Assembly: GCA_964609215.1 (NCBI GenBank) | Contig: CAZSQZ010000004.1 | Location: 62,001 to 126,000 of the forward strand | Length of the DNA stretch: 64,000 nucleotides | Direction of reading: 5' to 3' | DNA from: JABDKJ01 sp964609215 | GTDB lineage: Bacteria; Bacteroidota; Bacteroidia; Flavobacteriales_D; JABDKJ01 | Shown here: piece by piece, positions 53,564 to 63,500 of the stretch | How positions within the stretch are numbered: position 1 is the first letter of the stretch | Layout of the letters: each line of letters opens with the position of its first letter | Position numbers and translations under genes: made by a program | The notes under the pieces: generated by a model | Databases searched by the model: none | Told to the model about the DNA's origin: nothing | Seen by the model: only the letters and a program-made list of their open reading frames with translations

Positions 53564-54388
53564 CTAATCTATTTTGTAAACACTTAATTTTAGTTTTTCA
53601 GTCGTAGTATTAAAGTAAGCTAAAGTAGTTTTATTAAAATCAATATTAAAAGCGTCATACTCCTCAATAAATGGAATAGATAATGGCAAATCAACTATCC
53701 AGTAATCTGTTTCAATTTGCATATTGTCATTGCCGATTCTAATTAATTGACCTTTTGAATAATAATTTTTTGTTCTTTTATTAAAATCTTTCATCGAGAG
53801 CAGCTCTTTTATTTTCTTATGTTTCCCACTTTCACTGATTCTTAGTAAGGAAACTTCGACTGACATGTCTTCATTTTGTTCGCTTTTTAAGAATACATTA
53901 AGTTCCTCTTTACTTTTAGAGAAAAAATACGGTTGCCCTACTCCAATTTGAATTTTACCAAAAAAATTAAGATTTCTATCTAATAGAAAAACATAACCTA
54001 AGTCGCTTGTAACATATATTATATCGTTAAACACAGCAATATCTCTCAACCAAACTTTATCATCAAAATGACCTTCTATTCTAGGAATTCTAGGACCTGC
54101 AATTATTTTTCCAGTTTCTAGATTAACCTTTTTAATATTGTTATGATATACATCTGTCATATAAACATAACCATTACTAACACAGATAGATTTTATTCCT
54201 TCATTCTCATCTGTTTCCCAAACTCTGTATCCAATATTGTTAGGATTTTCATTAGAAACATCAAAATTAAACTCTCCTATAAGTGTTGCATTAGATAATG
54301 CATTATGACCATGCTGGTTTGTAAAATCTTGCTTTTTTACTTTACAGCTCAATGATAAAAAAAGAACAATAATTAGATTTAGTTTCAT
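53564..54388 (-). CDS. Lipoprotein (274 aa), candidate immunity to the NlpC/P60 tip
   Basis: Started at the ATG at 54388 (an in-frame TTG lies seven codons upstream). Lipobox LSLSC within the first 16 residues. The body looks like a beta-propeller: 'NEGIKSICVSNGYVYMTD', 'VWLRDIAVFNDIIYVTSDLGYVFLL', similar to 6-bladed propeller lipoproteins of Bacteroidetes. It lies about 60 bp downstream of a cell-wall-hydrolase-type RHS tip. A periplasm-facing lipoprotein is a sensible place to block a peptidoglycan-targeting toxin, but no family link was established. Confidence 0.65.
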   Translation of the reverse strand: MKLNLIIVLFLSLSCKVKKQDFTNQHGHNALSNATLIGEFNFDVSNENPNNIGYRVWETDENEGIKSICVSNGYVYMTDVYHNNIKKVNLETGKIIAGPRIPRIEGHFDDKVWLRDIAVFNDIIYVTSDLGYVFLLDRNLNFFGKIQIGVGQPYFFSKSKEELNVFLKSEQNEDMSVEVSLLRISESGKHKKIKELLSMKDFNKRTKNYYSKGQLIRIGNDNMQIETDYWIVDLPLSIPFIEEYDAFNIDFNKTTLAYFNTTTEKLKLSVYKID

Positions 54389-54449
54389 AATATAAAGAGT
54401 AAAAATCAAAAAAATTCTTGGTATAACAATATCTATGTTTCAATTCAAA

Positions 54450-55463
54450 TCAGTTTACCTTTTCCACGAATTGCTCTTTTGAAGATATCCACCCTGTTTT
54501 ATCACCTACCTGTACTTCCATCCATGTGCCTTCTATGTTACCAGTAGCTATAACTTCATCACCTCTTTTTAATGGAGTAACCCATTTATCATTACCTCCA
54601 CCTGCAGAATTTCTTACGTTCAAACCAGCTGCAATAACTTTGTATTTGTTAATAATAGCACTCTCATTCGTAGAGCTTGATGTTCGATCTGCAGTAAAGA
54701 ACTTGATAACAGCCCAATGTTGTTTGACAGAATTTACAAAGCTATCCCACATACCTAGTTCTCCAACTTTTCCTTGTTCTTCTTCTGCTAAAGGTAAAGA
54801 TACTGGATCTGGGGAATCCCATTTGTACCACCCTGTAATTCGACCACCGTCATAATAGCCTTTACCTCCAATATTAACAGTATTCTCTGTCGGTCCTTTA
54901 GAGGATGAAGAATGAATAAATTTATAGCTTGTAACCTTTCCATCAGAATCCCTAATAACTTCCGATATAAGTCCTATATGAGAATTTCCTCCCCCTGCAT
55001 TCCAATCAATTATAACTGCATTTCCGACTTGAATATCATTCACAGTTTGAATTTTAGTTGAAGCCTCCATAATTTGATTTACACCCGTACCAGTTCCAAG
55101 TCCAACTGGATTAGTTAATCCACTTGAAACTATACATCCAGAAACAAGACCAGAACAATCTACTGGTTGCCCAGGAGCTCCTTTTGCACCATAACTATAT
55201 CCAGCATTTTCTTGAATATACTTTCTTCCATGCGAAACTGCTTTTTTTCTTTCTTCTTCTGTTCCTCCTTTAGGATCAGTCCATAAAATTGGATTATTAT
55301 ACATTGCCTTATATGTTGACCAGCCAGGCTGTAAATCAAATAATGGATCAATACTAGACCATCTCCCTAACCTTGGATCGTATCTTCTAAAATGAGTTGT
55401 ATAACTGTTCCCTTGCCCAGAAACTTCGTCATCTTTCTCACTACCTTGATAGCCGTATCGGGA
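54450..55463 (-). CDS. Orphan RHS tip with NlpC/P60 and SH3 domains, 5'-truncated (cassette 2)
   Basis: The open frame enters from IS1 sequence at 55463 without an RHS body; the first ATG is at 55304. The core end is RYGYQGSEKDDEVSGQGN, 'YDPRLGRWSSIDPLFDLQPG' and 'AMYNNPILWTDPKG'. Counting from that ATG, an NlpC/P60 domain spans about 15-165 with the catalytic triad C50 (PVDCSGLVSG), H109 (NSHIGLISEV) and H131 (FIHSSSS). A bacterial SH3 domain follows at about 220-284 (AAGLNVRNSAGG, GWISSKEQF). Known NlpC/P60 enzymes cut peptidoglycan stem peptides, so a cell-wall-degrading effector is likely. A lipoprotein gene follows. Confidence 0.82.
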   Translation of the reverse strand, partial: SRYGYQGSEKDDEVSGQGNSYTTHFRRYDPRLGRWSSIDPLFDLQPGWSTYKAMYNNPILWTDPKGGTEEERKKAVSHGRKYIQENAGYSYGAKGAPGQPVDCSGLVSGCIVSSGLTNPVGLGTGTGVNQIMEASTKIQTVNDIQVGNAVIIDWNAGGGNSHIGLISEVIRDSDGKVTSYKFIHSSSSKGPTENTVNIGGKGYYDGGRITGWYKWDSPDPVSLPLAEEEQGKVGELGMWDSFVNSVKQHWAVIKFFTADRTSSSTNESAIINKYKVIAAGLNVRNSAGGGNDKWVTPLKRGDEVIATGNIEGTWMEVQVGDKTGWISSKEQFVEKVN

Positions 55464-56278
55464 TAAGCCCGTAACTTTTTTATTTCAAATTAAAAACAAC
55501 AAAACTACGTTTAGTTTTGCCTTATAAATTTACAAAATTAAGCTCTCAACACCATGAGAACTGCCACTATAGTTTTGATTTTTAGCCCCAGAAAAATATC
55601 TTCAAACAAGCTGCCAACATTGTTTGAGTTTTCGCAAAACAAATCGTTCTTCTTTGTAATCGTTTGAGGTTTATTCTGAGTGATAAATTCTTATTTTCTA
55701 TTCCATTTGTACTTCGCCATTTTGTGGAATGTAGTTCTTCTGGTATCAGGTATTTATAATTCCGAAGTCCATCGGTATGTATCTTTTTAGGTTCTGAAAG
55801 GAAAAGTGTTTTAAGTACAGATTTCAATGTCTTATTGGTGCGTTTTCCAACTTTGAAATCAACAACATCTCTTGTCCTTTTATCTATAGCATAAGCTATC
55901 CAAGTTTTATTGGCTTTCCTCTGAATGAATGAACACATCTCATCTAGCTCGTATCTTCTTTTTAATGGAATCGTTGGCTTGGTTATTCCAGAGGCAATTT
56001 TCAATATTCTACTCATTACCGTATTCTTAGAAATACCTAATAGCCTTGATGTACTGAGAATTCCAACTCCTTCTTTTAACAGCAAGGTGATGTTCTTATT
56101 GGTATCCTTTGAGCAGGCTTTGTATGAATAACTTTCTAAAAAAGTTGATCTACATTCTTTGCATAAATACCGTTGGGTTCCATTCTTTGACTTGCCATAT
56201 TTAATGGCATTTTTCTCACCAACACATTTGGGACATCCATAGACTGTTTTCTGCATCACAGAGCGTATAACGGGCTTA
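55464..56278 (-). mobile_element. IS1-family insertion sequence, 815 bp
   Basis: Bounded by short inverted repeats: TAAGCCCGTAA at 55464 and its counterpart TAAGCCCGTTA read inward from 56278. One transposase gene fills most of it; about 118 bp of non-coding DNA follow the stop codon. No target-site duplication is visible (flanks differ), so a rearrangement followed insertion. The left end abuts the RHS core of orphan tip 2. Confidence 0.75.
55582..56256 (-). CDS. IS1-family transposase (single-ORF form)
   Basis: 224 residues from the ATG at 56256 (a GTG precedes it). The N-terminal zinc ribbon has two CxxC pairs (GCPKC, CKECRSTF), followed by an HTH (GILSTSRLLGISKNTVMSR). The catalytic DDE core includes ELDEMCSFIQRK, WIAYAIDKRTRDVVDF, 'IHTDGLRNYKYLIP' and the C-terminal 'TNGIENKNLSLRINLKRLQRRTICFAKT' pattern (here NGIENKNLSLRINLKRL) of InsB. 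The InsA- and InsB-like parts are in one uninterrupted frame, unlike E. coli IS1. Confidence 0.88.
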   Translation of the reverse strand: MQKTVYGCPKCVGEKNAIKYGKSKNGTQRYLCKECRSTFLESYSYKACSKDTNKNITLLLKEGVGILSTSRLLGISKNTVMSRILKIASGITKPTIPLKRRYELDEMCSFIQRKANKTWIAYAIDKRTRDVVDFKVGKRTNKTLKSVLKTLFLSEPKKIHTDGLRNYKYLIPEELHSTKWRSTNGIENKNLSLRINLKRLQRRTICFAKTQTMLAACLKIFFWG

Positions 56279-56332
56279 AATGACCATTGGTTATACTAAC
56301 TACGCTTTTTAATTTTACCAATATTTCAAAGA

Positions 56333-56392
56333 ATACTGATTTTCAGTCTATTACATTGTCCTTTTTTCAAAACAACATTTGTGGGACATTGC
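56333..56392 (-). repeat. RHS-island 3' module, copy D (degenerate)
   Basis: Contains ACTGA-TTT-TCAGT and, read on the minus strand, a short frame HKCCFEKRTM-stop that resembles the end of copy A (QKCRCEKVKM-stop). It lies between the LRR gene and the IS1 element. Only about 60 bp align, so the match is tentative. Confidence 0.4.
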
Positions 56393-56498
56393 CATTTTTC
56401 AGTATTCCTTTGTTAAAGCTCAAAACTATCCATAATCCGTTGTTCTGTCTATTCCTCTATTATGCTGTCCCTGAAACCTACGATAGTGATCGTGCTAT

Positions 56499-57188
56499 TT
56501 AATCTTCAGAGATAATCCTCAAATCTGGCCTCATTTCCTTGATTTCATTTAAATTCAAAATTTCATCACTATCAATGAGAAGGTGTGTAAGATTTTTTAA
56601 ATCAACAATATTTGTATCAATTTTTGAAATATCATTTTCATGTAACCACAAATTCTGAATATTATCTAACATTGAGAATTCAGACGAGAATATAGAAAGT
56701 CTATTGTATGATAAATTACAAAACCATAGCTTTTTTAAATCACCAAACCCTTTAGGTATCTTTTCTATATAATTACTACCTAAACTTATTTCTTCCAAAT
56801 TACTGCAATCGCTGATTGATACTGGAATCTCGGTGATATTATTATAGCTAAGATTTATTTCCTTCAACATACTTAATTTACCTATAGAAGCAGGAATTGA
56901 TTTTAAATTTGAATTATTCCCAATAATCTCCTCTAGGTTTACGCAGTAAGAAATTTCTTCTGGTATTTCTTCCAAGTTAGTCCCTGAAATATTTAAAGAT
57001 TTTAATTTTCTTAACTCTTTTATTCCTGCTAGGGAGCGAATTTCTTTATTGTTTCTCAAGAAAAGAGTATGTACTTGATCCTTGTGCTGAAGTGCAACTT
57101 GAAAATCATTACAAACTCCAAAATCTTTTTGGATAGGGATATTAAAGTTGATAACTCCTAAGGCGAATATTGCTATATAGATTTTCAT
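56499..57188 (-). CDS. Leucine-rich repeat protein (229 aa)
   Basis: N-terminal hydrophobic segment (MKIYIAIFALGVINFNI), possibly a signal peptide, followed by seven or eight LRRs of the bacterial/plant-like 23-residue kind: 'LKSLNISGTNLEEIPEEISYC', 'LKEINLSYNNITEIPVSISDC', 'LEEISLGSNYIEKIPKGFGDL'. LRRs mediate protein binding. It is third in the unit RHS - membrane protein - LRR (12-bp gap to the previous gene), and could be a second immunity or accessory protein. Function otherwise unknown. Confidence 0.78.
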   Translation of the reverse strand: MKIYIAIFALGVINFNIPIQKDFGVCNDFQVALQHKDQVHTLFLRNNKEIRSLAGIKELRKLKSLNISGTNLEEIPEEISYCVNLEEIIGNNSNLKSIPASIGKLSMLKEINLSYNNITEIPVSISDCSNLEEISLGSNYIEKIPKGFGDLKKLWFCNLSYNRLSIFSSEFSMLDNIQNLWLHENDISKIDTNIVDLKNLTHLLIDSDEILNLNEIKEMRPDLRIISED

Positions 57189-57200
57189 AAAATATTATAT

Positions 57201-57566
57201 TCAAAACCCTCTTATATAAGAAGGCATCCAAAACATTATTGATGTAGAGAGTATAAAGAAAATCAATGTAATTATTATAGATACATTTTTACTATTGTAG
57301 AAACTAGGTTTTTCTTTCACAATTTCTTTGGCAAATCCATTATTATGTAAAATAAAATATAGTAAGGCAAGAACTATTATCAAAGTACCTATCATAAGAT
57401 ACTTAGATATTTTTTGTCCATTGCATTTAAGAATAATAACAGCAAGTACACCATTGAAAATTAAAGACAATGAAAAACCCAATGCAAGCGTAGCCAACAT
57501 ATGCGGTTCATTATCCTTTAAAATCTTCTTATAAAAAAGATAGTAGTAATAATAAATGACTTTCAT
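57201..57566 (-). CDS. Small membrane protein (121 aa), candidate immunity to the main RHS tip
   Basis: Starts at the ATG at 57566, which overlaps the RHS stop codon (TGATG), a sign of translational coupling. An aromatic N-terminus (VIYYYYYLFYKK) is followed by three predicted TM helices (LATLALGFSLSLIFNGVLAV, 'YLMIGTLIIVLALLYFIL', VSIIITLIFFILSTSIMFW). No family recognised. Position directly after the tip and membrane location fit an immunity protein against a membrane-acting toxin. Confidence 0.68.
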   Translation of the reverse strand: MKVIYYYYYLFYKKILKDNEPHMLATLALGFSLSLIFNGVLAVIILKCNGQKISKYLMIGTLIIVLALLYFILHNNGFAKEIVKEKPSFYNSKNVSIIITLIFFILSTSIMFWMPSYIRGF

Positions 57567-60500
57567 CAAGGTCTGTAATTTCTAAACCAATCAGCCCAAA
57601 TATTTTCATTCCATTCCGCTGGTGCCCCCCACTCTGATTCAAACTGATTATACCAAAAGTTAAATTTAGCTTCTTTAAAAGTTTCTGTATTTGTTATTAA
57701 TCTTCCTGCTTCCCAACCAATGCCCCAAGCTACACCGTAAATCCCACCAAATGTACTAATACCGTTTGATATCTGTTCTGAATAAAAGGAATAGTCATTT
57801 ATGACACCATTTTGATAATCGTCCCAAGTATTATATGCTGATAATGCACCGAGTCCATAACCTCCTACTTTAAGTCCAGTATTTATTTTCTTTCCAAATT
57901 TCAATTTACCTCCTGTAAAACCATTTCCTCCCCAAGTTTGACTGTACAATTTAAAGTTTTTTCCCATCCAAGTACCGTATGCCTGACTGTAATATAATTC
58001 TGCCAATGCTCCAGTTGCTAATCCTAATGCAGTCTCAGTGGAAGTATCTATTTCCTCTCTTTCTGTTACCGTCAACTCTTCACTTCTTTTAGAATTTGTA
58101 TTCACAAAACTAAGGTCTAAACGATCACCTGTATTCATATTTAACCTTGTATACTCAATTTCATTGGGATTGTAAGTTCCCATTAATGGAACATTAGTAA
58201 AATACTGTTCATTATTAAATACAATATTTACCCAATCTACATCATTATTTAGCGTATACCCATGTTTACGTTGAGTTTCAGGATTATTAATATCCGCTGC
58301 TACTTGAGAGGGACCCTGACGCTCTTGCACATCATATCCTGTTAGCTTACCTGTATTGTCTACTACTGGTTCAAGTCCTTCCAACTCATATGCATCAATC
58401 ACTCTATTTCCACTAAATGCATAAGGGCTATAAAAAGGATATTCCGGTGCAAGTGGATCTATGGATAGGAATTTTCCAATCCTCGGATCATGCATCCTAT
58501 ACTTATAATTTACGCTATTTCCAGCCCCTTTAACCTCGTTGTCTTGCTCTTGCCCTTGAAAACCGTACCTATACCCGTCACCTTGGAAGTTTCTTCCCGG
58601 CATGGTCATTCCAAATGGATAATAGTCTGAGGCACTCATTACCTTTCCATTGTAAAAAGCCAATTGAGTTACCGTTCCACCATCATTGGCTTCATGATGG
58701 TCGGATAGAACTGCCAATACATTTCCTAAATGATTGCTCATTTCATAGCGTTTAACACCAATGTTCTTTTCATGGTAGCCTGCTACGACAGGAATAGCTA
58801 CTGTGTTTATACTTGCCAATTGGTTATTACTGAAAATAAAATCATTGTCATAGATTCCGGGAACATAGCTGACATTATCTCTGTTTCCTTCTGCTACAAT
58901 TTCATTGGAAAGTTCTACTCCCAATCGTTTAGAACCATAGATATGATAGTCGTTTAAGGCATATATATCTTGAACGGTATTCCCCAATAGTTCGTTAAAT
59001 GTTCGCGTAGCTGTAGAAAGCACATTGCCCTGCGCATCTCTAAAATAATAGGTATAGACCCATGCAGATTGGTTTCTCAACAAACCGTCTGTTTCATTTC
59101 TGGGTTTTTCTATTTTCAAAACTCTATTGCCTTCAGGGTCATATCTAAATTCCAAATCGGGTGCTGTTGTTGAACCGTCATTGAAACGTTCTATGGCTTC
59201 AATTTTACCATTGTTTAGCCAATGAATTTTTTGAATTCCTTCTGACTCGTCTGCAATTAAGTTTCCTATGGCATCATATTGGTAATTGCCTGTAGACTGG
59301 CCTTCAATATCTACTTCTGTTGCAGTCTGTCCATCAAAGGCATCTGTAACATGATCTAATCGATTGGTTCCCGCTATGTAGTGATAATTTAAATCATCCA
59401 TTTGTAGATTGGCCATATCTCCAAATCTTCTAAGGTTCATGAGATTGCCATTGCCATCATAGGAAAAGTCTGTTCTATAAGCAGGAAGCGCAGTAGCTCC
59501 GTTCCAACCATCTCCTAAGTTATTATCTGCTATGGCCATAGATAGATTGATTCTATTCAATTGATCGTAATGATAATAGGTGGCATGATTATCACCATTA
59601 TTCAAGGCATTAATCTCTGGTATTTGGGTGACCATGTGTGAAATATTACCATTGAATAAATCTCTACTAGGGTCATCTAAAACAGAGCCTGCTGTTTGCG
59701 CTAAGAAATTGGTAATGGGGTCAACAGAACTATAATCTCCTTCAAAATAACCCAAGGAAAAGCCATAGGCATCTCTGGCCACAAACTGATTTTGATTGGT
59801 AGTCGCACCGTCTCTACCCATATCATTTCCAGGTGTTGCATAGTCTGAGTTAACTGCTTTTAACCAACCTTGAATGGTATAGGCATAATCACAGCCCTGA
59901 ATTTTACGCTCTCCTATTTCGGTTCTGGCCAAAGGACCATGTTTATAGTAATCCATTTCCGAATCTTTTTCCCAAAGCAAGCCATCTCTGCTGCTTTCTG
60001 AATAGGTCAGTCTATTATCTGCATCATAGGCATATCGGTGATAGTATTCTTCCATTTCACCTGTCTCATAAGCTACCTCTAATACATTTCCTGAAATGAG
60101 GTCATAGCTATAGTCTGTTCGTTTAAACTGAATGGAAAGGTCTTGACCATTGGTTTGAGCTGCCTCATCAAAAATAGCTAAATCAGGAAACTGGCGTAAT
60201 ACTGAACTTACATTGCCATGTATATCATAGGAATAATGGGTAGCCGCATCAAAGGTATTTGCTATTCCATCGTCTATCAATTCATAGGTAGATGTGGCCA
60301 CTCTGTTTCTCAGATTGTTTTGACCGTCCTCAAATGCATCTGCAATATATTGTTCCAGTATATCATCATAATAGGTTCGAGTTACTTGTTCTTTTTCAGA
60401 ACTACCAGGTAAAGTATTTAAAAATGATTCCAACGTTCCATTTTGTCCTGCAGCAGGTACATCATAGTTGGATAAGACCTGCCCGACTTCTTGTATTCTG

Positions 60501-63500
60501 CCTAATTCATCAAAAGAGGTATAGGAATAGGCGGGTTCTGGATATTCTAAAGGATCGGCTTGCTTTGCGTTTTGAGAAACGACTAAACGGCCTATAGGAT
60601 CATAATAAAAATGAGACTCTCCACCATCTGGTGTGCTTTGCCAGGTAAGTTGATTCAAGCTATTGTAATCATACCTTGTTTGCAATTCGTGGTTGGGTTG
60701 AAGGGAGGCATTTTGTAGATTATCATCTCTATCTGCGTTTATTTTTTCGTGAACATTGCTCACATCTGCATTTGCCGCATCTGTAAAAGGTGCGTAGATA
60801 TCTATACGGTCTACTCCTTCTGGTGGAACGGTTTGCACCAAGTTCCCTGCCTGATCATAGTAGTAAAGGGTATAGTGGTATTCTTTTTCATCTTTGATAT
60901 GGCTAAAGTTCTCTACCACATTAGACATGGCAAACTCTATATATTCATTTTTGAAATTGTCTACGAGATTTTCTACATATTCTTCAAATGCCTGGTTTGC
61001 ACCCATTTGTGCAAATTCATTTAAAAGCTTTTCACATGGGTCTTCAGGTTCTTCCGGTGGAGTACCTAAATTAACAAAGTCGAGTATGTTTCCATTGCCA
61101 CAAGGAAATAGTTTAGGGTATTCTCCGCAGAATTCATTGACTGGAATTTGTGGTACGGGGTTAGGGCTTTGATCTAAACCAGCGAGGTATTGTGGGTAAT
61201 ATCCATTTAGGTATTGTTCAACGCATTGCTCACTTAATCCGTTTGCAGCAAAGTCTTGTATAGAAATGAAAAGAGGGCTATTGATCCAATCGTTAACACC
61301 ATTGTTTCCAAAAAAGGAGGTGGCTAAAATTTGATAGGCATCGAAATAATGCTCATAGCCATTGTTTCCAAAGTCTTCGAAGGAGATGTAGCCATTAGGC
61401 TCCGAAACGGACACTCCTCCATTTTGAATGTAATTGAAATAGTTGTCCGCATTATAATTCCATAGCATATCAAATAGATCCAAGTAATCATTATACTCAT
61501 CTACTGCAGAACTAATTGGGTTAAAAATTTCAGAATGGTTCTTGTAATATGCAAAATGAGCATTCATTTGATTTATTCCAATAGGATGCCCCCAACAATT
61601 GATTGCAGCGTGAAAAGCTACTCCTTCTAAAATAGTTATACCATCTTGCACTGTTGTTCCAATGGCTTCATTACCTGTAAGGCAGTAGTCTTCTTCACCA
61701 AAGCAAGATTCACAATTTTGTATTGGAAAACAGGTATTTCCCATTAAGGTCCAAGAATTTCCATCTGAAAGTTCTGCCAATACGCTAAAGGCAAAAGTTC
61801 CATCTGTGTTTTGTTCAATAGCATATAAATTGTTTAGCCCCACAATATCTTCAAATGTATAAGCAATGTTTGCAGAAGAATTTGCGTACTCCGGGTTTAA
61901 AAATTCTAGTTCCAGCTCACAGAGTTCACCTCCATTCATAAAGAATTCTGCTTCTAGTAAATTATTGCTGTTGTCTATACTTACTCCAAAAAAGACATTA
62001 TCAAAAGCATTTAATGAACTGCTTAAATGATTTCTTAGGGTATAAGGGAAATCATCAACTATATTGACACTATACCAACCTGTATTTGCAATATTATCCA
62101 ATACTTGTTCTAAAGCCAGCAGATTATGATTTTCTGGTGTATCACAAAGCAGGTTCTCTGGAGTTGCATTCACTTCTCCTGTATTCACTGGATTTGAATT
62201 GTGGTCAAATGAACCGGATACGCTCTTACAAGAGCCATCTGTTGCCAGATATTCTATTTGAAAATTATAAGAAGTGCTTTGAATAGGATATATGTTATAG
62301 ATAAAAGCAATGTCTCCTACTCCATTTTCAAATACAATATCATATACACTTGCAGGTTGATCTAAAATATATACGGAAGGTGAAGACGAAATCCATTCAT
62401 GCTCATGAAAAGGCATTAGCCAGTAGTTTTGATTGGGAAAGAAGATATTTGAATTGCTTCCCAGATCAAAGTCATTAGTAATTGCATCAGTAGAAGAAAT
62501 CACATGGTTCATTACATTTTTCAACTGCAATAATTCAAAGGAAGGGCTTGGATTGCTTTGAGCAAAATCTGCTGAACAATCGCTTATACCCGCATTATCA
62601 TGCACCAAAATTAGTGTATGCTCTACTCCTGCTATTTCCGTGAGTATTTCAAAATAGCCGGGGTTACTTTGCTGTACTTCAATGAAGGCATTTATATTCG
62701 GATTATAATTGTATAGGGTAAAAGTTGGCCCAACCGGTCCATTACCATCGTCAAATTGAATCTCAATATTATCCGTGTTAAGAGCTATTTCTAGGTTCCA
62801 ATTTTCAAAAGGACTGTTCAAATTTGCTAGTGGATTTAAAAATTCAAAAAAGGAAAAGCTGAATGCTTCTATATCCATGAATTGCGCAGAATGAAATGGA
62901 ATGCTTTGCGTGGATAAGAGCTCTTGTTCATTATGCAATTCTGCAATTAAATTTAGGATATCGTTTTCCAATGGACAAACTCCACTTTGCACATACATAT
63001 TATAATCAACAGTAGCCTCCAGTTCTTCTAACTGATTCATGTCGCCTTGGCAGGCATTGGTATTCTGTGGGAAGGACCAGGTAAATCTAGGAGCAAAACC
63101 ATTGGCAAAGAACTGATCTAAAATACTATTACATGCCTGATCTACTCCAGAAGCAATATCTCCCGGTATATCAAAATCTAAATCAATTGAAGGGAAGTTG
63201 GATAAAAACGAATTTCCAACACCATCTTCTGCACCAATGCATCCATTGTATCCTTGGCAAAGCCCAATGTTAGGATCTGCTGCAAACAAATCTGCATAGT
63301 TTTGAACCAATTCATTTCTCTTAGCTATATATAGCCCTCTAAAGGTATTCCATACTTCTTCTTGTTCCTCTGCAGACAAGTTATTGAGCTGCGCCCCATT
63401 ACATGGACTATTTGGGTTACTCTCCGCATCACTGCCGTACCATGTTCCACAAAGTGCGGTAATAATGGACAAATCCAATATTGATTCTCCGGTACCGTTA

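Noticed and set aside
56287..56502. 71-codon plus-strand frame between the IS1 element and the LRR gene
   Set aside because: It runs across degenerate repeat D and has no supporting motif or convincing start.
60292..60597. Plus-strand frames opposite the RHS gene
   Set aside because: Antisense to a long, clearly coding RHS frame; translations are Cys/Ile/Phe-rich and lack any family feature.
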